Shown in pieces: positions 16,813-25,227 of a stretch of DNA of 41,671 nucleotides (positions within the stretch are counted from its first letter, which is position 1; the number at the start of each line of letters is the position of its first letter). Origin of the DNA: GCA-2718035 sp964435285 (GTDB taxonomy: Bacteria > Bacteroidota > Bacteroidia > Flavobacteriales > TMED113); NCBI GenBank assembly GCA_964435285.1, contig CAYSYA010000012.1:1-41671 (forward strand). The letters run 5' to 3'. A program made the translations under genes and the position numbers. The notes beneath the pieces were generated by a model. The model was not told the origin of the DNA. It searched no databases and worked only from the letters and a program-made list of their open reading frames with translations.

Positions 16813-18094
16813 CTTCTAAGACATTGAGAATTGATTTTGCTTTTATTAAACATTCTTCATATTCATTATCAGGATCGGATTCAATAGTTATAGCTCCACC
16901 TACAATAAAAGAAAGATAATTACTTTTTTGATTATATAATAGTGAACGAATTACAACATTAAAATCAAAATCTAATTCAGGTGTAAAATAACCTATTGAA
17001 CCTGAATATAAGCCTCTTTTAACATTTTCATATTTTTCAATTAATTCCATAGACTTTAACTTCGGAGCGCCAGTCATAGAACCCATGGGAAAAGAGTATT
17101 TTATAACATCCAAAGGGTGAAAATTAGAGTTAATTTTTGAAGAAATTGTGGAAATTAGATGATGTACATTTTTATAACTATATAATTTAGCAAGTTCCTC
17201 AACTTTAACTGTATTTTTTTTTGCTGTTATTGATAAATCATTTCTTACTAGATCTACAATCATTACATTTTCTGAAAAATCTTTTTGACTATTCATTAAT
17301 TTTTTTTTGTTTTTTTTATCAGATTCAATCGTACTTCCTCTAGATTCGGTTCCTTTAATAGGTTGTGAAATAACCTTATTATTTTTATTTCTTATGTATC
17401 TTTCAGGGCTTGAGCATAAACAATACTTATTATTAACTTTATAAAATGATGCAAAAGGAGACCCAGTATAAGTGTTTAGCTTGTTAAATAACTGAGCAGG
17501 ACTTAAGTCATTAAATTTTACATTGAATTCTTGACAAAAATTCATTTCATAAATGTCCCCCTTTTGAATGTGTTCTTTTATTAAACTAATTATTGACAAA
17601 TATTTTTTTTTTGTAATAGTAGGCTGAACTTTAAATTTATGGTTAATTTTTTTAGGTTCTTCTTCATTAATTATTTTATTATATAAAGATGAAATATTTG
17701 ATTTTGAAGAATCATAAATAATTGTAAGGGTTCTATTTTTTACTTTGAATATATAAAATGGAATAAAAAAATTTAGTTTTTTAAATTCAAAAGAATCTTT
17801 ATTTAGTGAATTTAAATTTTCTAATTCATTTTTTAAGTCATAACTAAAATGTCCAAAGACCCAATCTTTATTTCTATCTAAAAAAGATTTAAACGAACCA
17901 AAAATATTTTTTTCTGGACTAATTTTTTTTTTTACACCAAATGCCGCCAAATAATCAAAAGAAGAATATTTATTATAGTTGTTGTTACTATCTAGAAAAC
18001 AAAATCTAGATCTTTTATCTAAATAAAAAAGTAATTTTTTCTTAAATAAAGTTGGACATTCTAGAATAAATGTTTTTTTCTTTCTCATAAACAT
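16802..18094 (-). CDS. pabB: Aminodeoxychorismate synthase component I (PabB)
   Basis: PabB converts chorismate to 4-amino-4-deoxychorismate for folate, using ammonia from a PabA glutaminase not encoded here. The chorismate-binding domain fills the C-terminal half: EMNFCQEF, the SPERY motif, DLVRNDLS, FPMGSMTGAPKLKSMELIE and GLYSGSIGYF. PIKGTESRG (245-253) with Lys247 is the PabB form; anthranilate synthase TrpE normally has Ala there (PIAGT), so I favour PabB. There are 430 residues, or 428 if the ATG two codons in is used. It is first in the operon with tilS, dsbD and gmhA. Confidence 0.9.
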   Translation of the reverse strand: MFMRKKKTFILECPTLFKKKLLFYLDKRSRFCFLDSNNNYNKYSSFDYLAAFGVKKKISPEKNIFGSFKSFLDRNKDWVFGHFSYDLKNELENLNSLNKDSFEFKKLNFFIPFYIFKVKNRTLTIIYDSSKSNISSLYNKIINEEEPKKINHKFKVQPTITKKKYLSIISLIKEHIQKGDIYEMNFCQEFNVKFNDLSPAQLFNKLNTYTGSPFASFYKVNNKYCLCSSPERYIRNKNNKVISQPIKGTESRGSTIESDKKNKKKLMNSQKDFSENVMIVDLVRNDLSITAKKNTVKVEELAKLYSYKNVHHLISTISSKINSNFHPLDVIKYSFPMGSMTGAPKLKSMELIEKYENVKRGLYSGSIGYFTPELDFDFNVVIRSLLYNQKSNYLSFIVGGAITIESDPDNEYEECLIKAKSILNVLEDEK

Positions 18095-18127
18095 TGTTAA
18101 ATTAGTGAATTATTAATCAAAAAAATA

Positions 18128-18691
18128 ATGATGGAAAATTTAAAAAAAATAATTATCTCGATACTAATTATACTAATATTAGGAGCAGTTATTTGTGTTA
18201 TGATGTGTAACAAATCTGAAAACAGAGCGATGGACATTTACAATCATAATGTAAAAATTTTGGAAAAGTTTTGGGAGTATTATGAAAATGAAGACTTAGA
18301 TAACATTGAAAATATGATGGCTGGAAATTATGAAAGTTATTTTTATCCAATTAACGAACCAAAGGGAATTAAGTCTAGCAAATATGAAGAATTAGAACGT
18401 ATGAAAAGATTTTTTGATATGGCCGATAATATTTCTTTGGATCACACCATTATATTACCTGGAATTGATACCACCAGTTTCTCACCAGATGGAAGTGTGA
18501 GAATGTATTCAGGATGGTCATTTGACGTAAATGATAAAAAAGTTAGCTTATCGCTTTATGGATTTTATGATTTTATTGAAAACAAAATATTGTTATCTCA
18601 CGAGTGGTACGACAGAAGTGGTGTTGGTTTAGAAATAAGAAAAGCCTTTCAAATAAATGAAAGTTCTACTGACGAAGCTATAAGTGAGTAG
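18128..18691 (+). CDS. Membrane-anchored NTF2/SnoaL-like protein of unknown function
   Basis: No specific family is recognised. The 187-residue product begins with a hydrophobic helix (about 8-26, IIISILIILILGAVICVMM), either a signal anchor or an uncleaved signal peptide. A region with the features of an NTF2-like (SnoaL) cone fold follows: helix MDIYNHNVKILEKFWEYYENEDLDNIENMMAGNY, then beta-rich segments MYSGWSFDVN and VSLSLYGFYDF. Such folds often bind small ligands or act as isomerases or hydrolases, but no catalytic set is evident. Two adjacent ATG codons open the frame; either could be used. It is a lone plus-strand gene between pabB (divergent, 33 bases) and lpd (convergent, 3 bases). 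Confidence 0.75.
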   Translation: MMENLKKIIISILIILILGAVICVMMCNKSENRAMDIYNHNVKILEKFWEYYENEDLDNIENMMAGNYESYFYPINEPKGIKSSKYEELERMKRFFDMADNISLDHTIILPGIDTTSFSPDGSVRMYSGWSFDVNDKKVSLSLYGFYDFIENKILLSHEWYDRSGVGLEIRKAFQINESSTDEAISE

Positions 18692-18694
18692 TTA

Positions 18695-20095
18695 TCAATA
18701 ATTTAATGCTCTTTTTTCTGTTGCATCTAAAGCTGCTTCCTTAAAAGCTTCTGAAAAAGTAGGGTGAGCATGACAAATTCTTGCAATATCTTCAGCAGAA
18801 GCTTTGTATTCCATTGCAACAACTGCTTCAGAAATTAAATCTGCACACCTAGGGCCAATCATATGTACTCCTAGTATTTCATCTGTTTCAGAATCGCAAA
18901 TTATTTTTATAAATCCATCAATATCATTTGAAATTCTAGCTCTACCATTTGCCTTGAATGGAAATTTTCCAATTTTAATTGATTTACCCTCGTTTTTTAA
19001 TTGCTGTTCTGTTTTTCCAACAGAAGAGACTTCAGGCCAAGTATAAATAACACTTGGAACTAGGTTATAATCAATATGAGGAATTTGACCTGCTATAGTT
19101 TCAGCTACAAAAACACCATCTTCTTCAGCTTTATGAGCAAGCATTGGTCCACTTATTACATCACCAATTGCAAATATATTTGAAACTGATGTTTGTAATT
19201 TTTCATTTACCTTGATTCTTCCTCTTTCATCAACCTCAATGGAAAGATTCTCCAAACCTAAACCATCAGTATATGGTTTTCTTCCAACAGAAACTAAACA
19301 ATAATCAGACTTTTCAGTTATTTTATTACCATTCTTATCTTCAGAAATAATTTCAACTTTTTTTCCAATTGTTTTAACAGATTGAACTTTATTAGACATA
19401 TTAAATTCAAAACCTAAATGGCTAGTTAATACTTTTTTTAATTCATTCCCTATACTTTTGTCCATAAAAGAAATGATTGAGTCTGAATAATCAAAAACTT
19501 TAACCTTCGCTCCTAATCTAGCAAAAACAGAACCTAACTCAAGACCTATAACCCCAGCACCAATAATTGATAAGTTTTTTGGACACTCCTTTAATGATAA
19601 AGCCTCAGTTGAAGTTATAACTCTTTTCTTGTCAAAAGTGATGAAACTAGGCACAATTGGCTTTGAGCCAGTTGCAATAACGATATTTTTGCTTTTTAAA
19701 ACCTTTTTATCTCCACTATTTTTTATTTCAACTTCTCCTTTTTTATTCAAATATCCAACACCATGAAAAACACTGATTTTATTTTTTTTCATAAGAAAAT
19801 TTAAACCTTCTGAGTTCTCTTTTACAACTTTAGATTTTCTACTAATCATTTTGGAAAAATCATACTTTGGAACAGCAGAAATACCATGCTCTGAAAAATC
19901 AGTGATAGCTTTATGAAACAACTCGGAAGATTCTAAAAGAGATTTAGATGGAATACACCCAACGTTCAAACAAGTTCCTCCTAAATTATTATATTTTTCT
20001 ATGATAGCAACATTCATTCCTAATTGGGCGCATCTTATTGCACAAACATAACCACCTGGACCCGAGCCAATAACAATTGTATCAAATGTATTCAT
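18695..20095 (-). CDS. lpdA: Dihydrolipoyl dehydrogenase (E3)
   Basis: This cytoplasmic flavoprotein re-oxidises the lipoyl groups of pyruvate and 2-oxoglutarate dehydrogenases and the glycine cleavage system. FAD site GSGPGGY (10-16), the redox disulfide C42/C47 in GGTCLNVGCIPSK, the NAD-binding GAGVIGLELGSVFARLG, and the C-terminal catalytic pair H444/E449 in HAHPTFSEAFKEAAL are all intact. Its 466 residues are standard. It starts four bases after lnt. The same window encodes GcvP, whose pathway needs E3, although the genes are 11 kb apart. Confidence 0.96.
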   Translation of the reverse strand: MNTFDTIVIGSGPGGYVCAIRCAQLGMNVAIIEKYNNLGGTCLNVGCIPSKSLLESSELFHKAITDFSEHGISAVPKYDFSKMISRKSKVVKENSEGLNFLMKKNKISVFHGVGYLNKKGEVEIKNSGDKKVLKSKNIVIATGSKPIVPSFITFDKKRVITSTEALSLKECPKNLSIIGAGVIGLELGSVFARLGAKVKVFDYSDSIISFMDKSIGNELKKVLTSHLGFEFNMSNKVQSVKTIGKKVEIISEDKNGNKITEKSDYCLVSVGRKPYTDGLGLENLSIEVDERGRIKVNEKLQTSVSNIFAIGDVISGPMLAHKAEEDGVFVAETIAGQIPHIDYNLVPSVIYTWPEVSSVGKTEQQLKNEGKSIKIGKFPFKANGRARISNDIDGFIKIICDSETDEILGVHMIGPRCADLISEAVVAMEYKASAEDIARICHAHPTFSEAFKEAALDATEKRALNY

Positions 20096-20099
20096 AAAA

Positions 20100-21650
20100 T
20101 TAATTTCTATATTTTTTTATTAAACCAAATAATAAAAGTATTACAAGATAAATGAAAATTAAAATATTTCCATATTTGACATAAAATGTTTTAAATGATA
20201 ATAATTCAATAGGATGTGTAAATGAACCTGAAGTATTAGGCTCTAAGACTTTTTCAAATTGACCTAAAGGATTGATGACACTTGAAATACCAGTGTTTGC
20301 TGATCTTGCTACATATCTTCTTGTCTCTATAGCTCGTATTCTAGCATAAGAGTTATGTTGTTTTCTCCCTTGAGTGTCTCCCCACCAACCATCATTGGTA
20401 ATTATAAAAATTGCTTGAGCTCCTTTCTCAACAAATTTTCTGACGTGATTTGGAAAAACAGACTCATAACAAATTAAAGAGGCAATTTTATTTTCATTTG
20501 AACTAAATAAAGTTATTGAATCTTGTTTTGAAAGATTTCCTGCACCCCCTGCTAATTTTAAAAAATTCTCATTTAAAAAAAACTTTAAATAATTTTTATA
20601 TGGTAATTGTTCAGCACCAGGAACTAACTTAGACTTATGGTAAAAATTTATTCCACTAGAATTAAATTGTAAAGAAGAGTTATATAATTTATAAGTTCTT
20701 TGTTTATAATCTTTATATCCATCTATAAAATGATAGACTGTAGCTCCAATAATTATATTTAAGTTTGGGTACTTTTCAACCAATCTTGTTATGTGAGATA
20801 TTTGATTTCTGTTATAATTAATTATCTCATTGTTTGATATTGTGAATGTACTGGAAAGAAATGTTTCAGGAAAAATAACATAACTTATAGAATCATTAAT
20901 GTTCTTTGTTAGATCATAAAAAACAGATTTTTCAATTATTTGAGCTTGACTTGAAAACTTTTCTAAATTAGGGTCAATATTAGACTGCGCAACAAGTATA
21001 TTAATTTTCTTACCTTGAAAATTTGATGAAATATAAATACCAGCTGATATAAAAATCGGTATAAAAAAAACTAAAAGGATGTTATTTAATTTTAATGTTT
21101 TTTTTGATATAAAATTTAGATAGCATTTAAAAATCAAATAATTTATAATTAGAACCCATAAACTACCACCTAATACTCCAGTGTAAGAATACCATTGAAT
21201 AAAAATAGGAAATTCAGAAAAAACATTTCCTAAGGTTAACCAAGGCCAATTTAAATCCCAGTTCATGTGTAAAATCTCAAAAAAAATCCAATATCCAGAA
21301 AGAAAAAAAATAGGTGATATAAAATTTATTTTCTTTGAAGAAATATGAAATAAATAAAAAACTATAGACATAAAAAAAGAGTTGAGTAAAACAGCAATCA
21401 GCCCTTCTCCAAATGCTGGAGAAGCATTCTCAACCCAAATAGTACAAGAAAAATTAAAAATGAAAAATGAAAAATAAGAATATAAAATTACGTATAAACT
21501 ATTTTTTTTATTCGCTCTAATATTATTCTCTATCAATAAAAGAGGAAAAAATGTTAAAAAAATTAAAGGAGTTAAAAGTTTAAAATTGGTGGGCCAACTC
21601 AAAAAAAAGAAAACACCAGAAATTATAGATAAATAAATTAGTTTCATCAT
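20100..21650 (-). CDS. lnt: Apolipoprotein N-acyltransferase Lnt
   Basis: Lnt is the inner-membrane enzyme that adds the third acyl chain to the N-terminal Cys of lipoproteins. The N-terminal half (1-205) holds about six to seven membrane helices, and the periplasmic nitrilase domain covers 213-485 before a last helix. The catalytic triad is visible as E262 in FPETFLSS, K339 in FYHKSKLVPGAE and C394 in SLICYESVFP. It has the family length at 516 residues. It lies between the porV-like gene (three bases upstream) and lpd. Candidate lipoproteins, such as the 43-residue one at 37382, would be its substrates. Confidence 0.93.
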   Translation of the reverse strand: MMKLIYLSIISGVFFFLSWPTNFKLLTPLIFLTFFPLLLIENNIRANKKNSLYVILYSYFSFFIFNFSCTIWVENASPAFGEGLIAVLLNSFFMSIVFYLFHISSKKINFISPIFFLSGYWIFFEILHMNWDLNWPWLTLGNVFSEFPIFIQWYSYTGVLGGSLWVLIINYLIFKCYLNFISKKTLKLNNILLVFFIPIFISAGIYISSNFQGKKINILVAQSNIDPNLEKFSSQAQIIEKSVFYDLTKNINDSISYVIFPETFLSSTFTISNNEIINYNRNQISHITRLVEKYPNLNIIIGATVYHFIDGYKDYKQRTYKLYNSSLQFNSSGINFYHKSKLVPGAEQLPYKNYLKFFLNENFLKLAGGAGNLSKQDSITLFSSNENKIASLICYESVFPNHVRKFVEKGAQAIFIITNDGWWGDTQGRKQHNSYARIRAIETRRYVARSANTGISSVINPLGQFEKVLEPNTSGSFTHPIELLSFKTFYVKYGNILIFIYLVILLLFGLIKKYRN

Positions 21651-21653
21651 TTT

Positions 21654-22700
21654 CTACCACTTATATTTTATTGTAAAAATATTTGAATATAAAACCGAAG
21701 AAGTATTACCTAAATCTGTTAAAGAATAATCAATAAATAAAGACCAAATATTTATACCAATACCAAAATTTGGTTGAAAAGTAATATTTTCTCCTAGAGT
21801 CTCTAATAATTTTTCTTTTTGAAAATTACCGAATCCAAACCTTAAAAAACCTATTTTTTTGTAATCTAACTCTAGTCCTAAAGCAGGATCTAAATTAATA
21901 ATCTGAGAAGAAATAATCGTATTTCTTTGACCATCCCAAGTAGCTATCAGTTCAAGGGCTGAAAGACATGATATATCTTTATTAAAATTTAAATTTCTTG
22001 AAACACCAAAAGAAAATTTAGGGTAAGTAACTTCAATTCCATCTTCAGGAATATAATTACCAGATTCTAAATATTGATCTGAATATTGACTTTCATTAAT
22101 ATCCCAAATATTTAATGTGCTAGTAAAGTCTTTTAAACATATACCAAATTTCCATTTTTGTAATATGTATTGAAAACCAATATCTAATCCAAATCCCCAA
22201 GCACTCGCAAATGGACCTATTTTTCTGTGAATTATTTTTGCACTTAGGCCATAATCTAAGTTATATTTTGTTTTTTTTGCTAAACTAAATATAGAGGCGA
22301 AATCTGAGGATGAAAAAGTAGAAATATTATTATAATTGATGTTACCATTTTCATCTAATAAATTTGTGGTATTTAAAATATCATCTATTCCGAATCTTAT
22401 AAACGCTACCCCCAACACATAATTAGAATCGACTGGCATTGCAATTCCAGCATAATCATACTCAGCAATTCCTGCAAAGTAAGAAGAATGCATGACTCCC
22501 AACTCAAAACTTTTAACATTATTTAGTCCAGCAGGATTGTAAAAAACAGATGTCAAGTCAGATACATTTGACACAACTGTATTAGACATCGAAATTGAAC
22601 GAGAATCGATTCCAATTGACAAAAAATCATTACTATATTTTGACTGAGAAAAACTTACCAAGTAACCTAAAAAAAAGAAAAGAAAAATCTTCATAAACAC
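21654..22700 (-). CDS. PorV/PorQ-family outer-membrane protein
   Basis: A predicted outer-membrane beta-barrel of the PorV/PorQ (FadL-like UPF0164) family linked to type IX secretion. The signal peptide (about 2-19, ending SFSQ) is followed by the family signature SIGIDSRSISMSNTVV...DLTSVFYNPAGL, in which a small loop and FYNPAGL recur in PorV, PorQ and PorV2. The rest is alternating beta-strand sequence ending in an aromatic-rich C-terminal strand, SNIFTIKYKW. The 348 residues fit PorV2/PorQ better than the longer PorV, but I cannot separate them by eye. It heads the operon porV-like-lnt-lpd. The window encodes at least three T9SS-type cargo proteins, so a T9SS role is plausible. Confidence 0.75.
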   Translation of the reverse strand: MFMKIFLFFFLGYLVSFSQSKYSNDFLSIGIDSRSISMSNTVVSNVSDLTSVFYNPAGLNNVKSFELGVMHSSYFAGIAEYDYAGIAMPVDSNYVLGVAFIRFGIDDILNTTNLLDENGNINYNNISTFSSSDFASIFSLAKKTKYNLDYGLSAKIIHRKIGPFASAWGFGLDIGFQYILQKWKFGICLKDFTSTLNIWDINESQYSDQYLESGNYIPEDGIEVTYPKFSFGVSRNLNFNKDISCLSALELIATWDGQRNTIISSQIINLDPALGLELDYKKIGFLRFGFGNFQKEKLLETLGENITFQPNFGIGINIWSLFIDYSLTDLGNTSSVLYSNIFTIKYKW

Positions 22701-22732
22701 AATAGATTAGTTAAATATAAGCTAATTGTTAT

Positions 22733-22740
22733 TATTTTTG
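22733..22740 (+). promoter_or_regulatory. Probable -7 box for pssA
   Basis: TATTTTTG matches TAnnTTTG and sits 43 bases before the pssA ATG. A TTAG at 22707-22710 lies 22 bases upstream and could be a -33 element. Together they form a reasonable Bacteroidota promoter. Confidence 0.42.
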
Positions 22741-22783
22741 AAAACGAATATTTAAATAATATATTACTATATAGAAGAAGAAA

Positions 22784-23464
22784 ATGATAAAAAATATTCC
22801 TAATGTAATAACATTAAGCAATCTAACTTTAGGGCTTTTGGCAATTTTTCATGGACTAATTAACTCTAACTTAGTTTTATGCTCTTTTTTAATTGTTTCC
22901 GGAGTTTTTTTAGATTTCCTGGACGGAAAAATTGCAAGATACTTAAAGGTAGAAAGTGATTTTGGAAAGCAATTAGATAGTTTTGCTGATATGGTTACTT
23001 TTGGAATCGCACCATCAGTTATAATTTATAAACTACTTGAATTATCTGGTTCCAACTTTACTTATCTTGCCTTTTTCATACCAATTTTTTCTGCAATAAG
23101 ATTAGCAAAGTATAATATTGATAATAAACAAGGAAATTATTTTATTGGCTTGACAACCACAGTGAATGCATTATTACTAAGTTCTTTACCTTTAATTCAA
23201 CAATTTCAATCATCAAAATTTATTGAAAGTTTACTTTCTGACGCTAGTTTTTTAATTTCTTTTACTTTATTATTTTCTATTTTGTTGATTAGTAACATCA
23301 CTACATTTTCATTAAAATTTTACTCTGCAAATAAAATGGAAAAAAAACTTAAAGTTTTATTCATAATCGCATCCATTCTTTTTTTTATTTTATTAAAATA
23401 TTTAGCTATACCAATAATTATTTTTTTTTATATGCTTTTATCTATTATATTTAAACCAAAATAA
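22784..23464 (+). CDS. pssA: Phosphatidylserine synthase PssA (CDP-alcohol phosphatidyltransferase)
   Basis: An inner-membrane enzyme forming phosphatidylserine from CDP-diacylglycerol and serine, the route to phosphatidylethanolamine. The CDP-alcohol phosphotransferase motif is complete: D47-G48, A51-R52, G61, D65 and D69, in LDGKIARYLKVESDFGKQLD. The N-terminal IPNVITLSNLTLGLLAI is typical of the Bacillus-type PssA. Hydrophobic segments cover most of the 226 residues. It is divergent from the porV-like gene and five bases upstream of purS, so both are likely co-transcribed. Phosphatidylglycerophosphate synthase is a less likely alternative. Confidence 0.9.
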   Translation: MIKNIPNVITLSNLTLGLLAIFHGLINSNLVLCSFLIVSGVFLDFLDGKIARYLKVESDFGKQLDSFADMVTFGIAPSVIIYKLLELSGSNFTYLAFFIPIFSAIRLAKYNIDNKQGNYFIGLTTTVNALLLSSLPLIQQFQSSKFIESLLSDASFLISFTLLFSILLISNITTFSLKFYSANKMEKKLKVLFIIASILFFILLKYLAIPIIIFFYMLLSIIFKPK

Positions 23465-23469
23465 TTTAT

Positions 23470-23724
23470 ATGAATTTTATCGCAAAAATTAATATTATGC
23501 CCAAAGAAGCATTACTTGACCCTCAAGGAAATGCTGTTAGAAAAGCTATGAATAATTTAAAATTATCTAGTCAAAAAGTTCGAATTGGAAAACACATTAT
23601 AATTGAACTATCGTGTGATACAGAGAAAGAAGCTAGTAATATTATTGAAGAATCTTGCAAAAAATTGTTAGCAAATCAAATTACAGAAGAATACTCGTAT
23701 ACAATTGAAGAAATTACAAGTTAA
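23470..23724 (+). CDS. purS: Phosphoribosylformylglycinamidine synthase subunit PurS
   Basis: PurS is the small structural subunit that joins PurQ (glutaminase) to the short PurL in the FGAM synthase of purine synthesis. The 84 residues match the family: a first strand FIAKINIMPKEALLDPQGNAV and the RIGKHIIIEL segment, ending in the helix EEASNIIEESCKKLLAN. It follows pssA by five bases. Its last 11 bases overlap the end of the convergent lptB. purQ and purL are not in the window. A PurS gene implies the three-subunit enzyme rather than the single large PurL. Confidence 0.9.
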   Translation: MNFIAKINIMPKEALLDPQGNAVRKAMNNLKLSSQKVRIGKHIIIELSCDTEKEASNIIEESCKKLLANQITEEYSYTIEEITS

Positions 23725-24433
23725 AGTTTTTCCCTAAATATAATTTTTTTACTTGTTCGTCATTAGCGAGTTCATTTGATGTTCCTGCTTTTAAAATTTT
23801 TCCATCATAAAGTAGATAAGACCTATCAGTTATTGATAATGTTTCTCTAACATTGTGGTCAGTAATCAAAACTCCAATATTTTTTTCTTTCAATTGAAAA
23901 ATCATTTGTTTTAATTCTTGAATTGCAATAGGATCAACACCAGCAAAAGGTTCATCTAGCAAAACAAAACTTGGGTTAACGGCAATGCAACGTGCAATTT
24001 CTACCCTCCTACGCTCACCTCCAGACAACAAATCTCCTCTGTTTTTTCTAATTTTAGTTAATCCAAATTCCTTTAATAATTGATTTAATTTTTTTTGATT
24101 TTGTTTTGAATTATTATTCAAATACTCTAAAACACATAAAATATTATCCTCAACTGTCATTTTTCTAAATATTGATGGTTCTTGTGCTAAGTAGCTAATT
24201 CCTTTTCTAGCTCTTTTATACATTGGATAATTAGAAATGTCCTGACTATTCAACAAAACTTGTCCATCTAAATGTTTAATTAACCCAACTAAAATATAAA
24301 ATGATGTTGTTTTTCCGGCACCATTGGGCCCAAGTAAACCAATAATTTCTCCCTTTTCAATTTTAAAAGAAACATTATTTACTACTTTTCTTTGATTATA
24401 CTGTTTTGTGATATTTACTGCTTCTAATTTCAT
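23714..24433 (-). CDS. lptB: LPS export ABC transporter ATPase LptB
   Basis: LptB is the cytoplasmic ATPase powering extraction of LPS from the inner membrane by LptFG and its transfer along LptC/LptA. Walker A GPNGAGKT (35-42), the Q-loop region SYLAQEPSIFRKMTVEDN typical of LptB, the signature LSGGERRRVEIAR, Walker B FVLLDEPFAGVDP and the switch His in ITDHNVRETL are present. The length of 239 is standard. Its start overlaps the tatC stop by four bases (ATGA), giving the unit kdsD-tatC-lptB. KdsD makes the Kdo precursor, so an envelope theme links these genes. Confidence 0.94.
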   Translation of the reverse strand: MKLEAVNITKQYNQRKVVNNVSFKIEKGEIIGLLGPNGAGKTTSFYILVGLIKHLDGQVLLNSQDISNYPMYKRARKGISYLAQEPSIFRKMTVEDNILCVLEYLNNNSKQNQKKLNQLLKEFGLTKIRKNRGDLLSGGERRRVEIARCIAVNPSFVLLDEPFAGVDPIAIQELKQMIFQLKEKNIGVLITDHNVRETLSITDRSYLLYDGKILKAGTSNELANDEQVKKLYLGKNFNL

Positions 24434-25218
24434 CCGTTAGTTTTTTTATGTACATAATGAACTACTATGATAGAAATCTCATATAATATCATTAGAGGAA
24501 ATGCAATCAAAATTTGACTTAACACATCAGGTGGAGTAATTATTGAAGATAAAATTAAAACAATAACAAACGCATGTTTTCTGTAGATTTGCAATAATTT
24601 TTTAGTTACTAAATTAAATTTTGCAAGAAAATAAATTACAAATGGTAGTTGAAAAACAAAACCGCATAACAAAATAAATTTTGTAATCGTTTTAACAAAG
24701 GATATAAAATTTATATCGTTAATAATAATATCACTAACAGTAAAATTGGAAAGAAAGTTTAGAGATAGCGGAGTAATGATATAATAACCAAATAAAACAC
24801 CTAGTATAAATAAAACTACTGAGGAAAAAATTAAATATCTTGCATATTTCCTTTCAGACTTATACATACCTGGTTTTATAAATAACCAAAATTCAAATAA
24901 AATATATGGGAACGAAAAAATTAATCCAAAAGAAAAAGCTACTAATAGTGACATATTAAATTGACCGGCTAAATCAATATTTTGGAACTGTAAAGTAAGT
25001 GGATTTAAGCATAACGATTTTGAGATTGAACATAAAAATTCGTAGGTAGGGAATTTAGGGTTCAAAAAAGCAAAAATAAACTTATCAAATATTACTTTAA
25101 TATTTATGAAAGAAATAATAGTAAATAAAATTATTGCCAAAAAAGAGTAAACTAAATGCCACCTTAATTGCTCTAAATGACTCAAAAAACTAGATTTCTT
25201 TAATTGTTCTTGTTTCAT
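24430..25218 (-). CDS. tatC: Sec-independent protein translocase TatC
   Basis: TatC is the inner-membrane receptor that binds twin-arginine signal peptides of folded cargo. The N-terminal cytoplasmic signature SFLSHLEQLRWHLVYS, six hydrophobic helices, and FEFWLFIKPGMYKSERKYAR are diagnostic of the family. Its 262 residues are normal. It sits between kdsD (nine bases) and lptB (overlap), an arrangement I recall from other Flavobacteriia. TatA/TatB are not in this window. Confidence 0.95.
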   Translation of the reverse strand: MKQEQLKKSSFLSHLEQLRWHLVYSFLAIILFTIISFINIKVIFDKFIFAFLNPKFPTYEFLCSISKSLCLNPLTLQFQNIDLAGQFNMSLLVAFSFGLIFSFPYILFEFWLFIKPGMYKSERKYARYLIFSSVVLFILGVLFGYYIITPLSLNFLSNFTVSDIIINDINFISFVKTITKFILLCGFVFQLPFVIYFLAKFNLVTKKLLQIYRKHAFVIVLILSSIITPPDVLSQILIAFPLMILYEISIIVVHYVHKKTNG

Positions 25219-25227
25219 TAGTAATTA

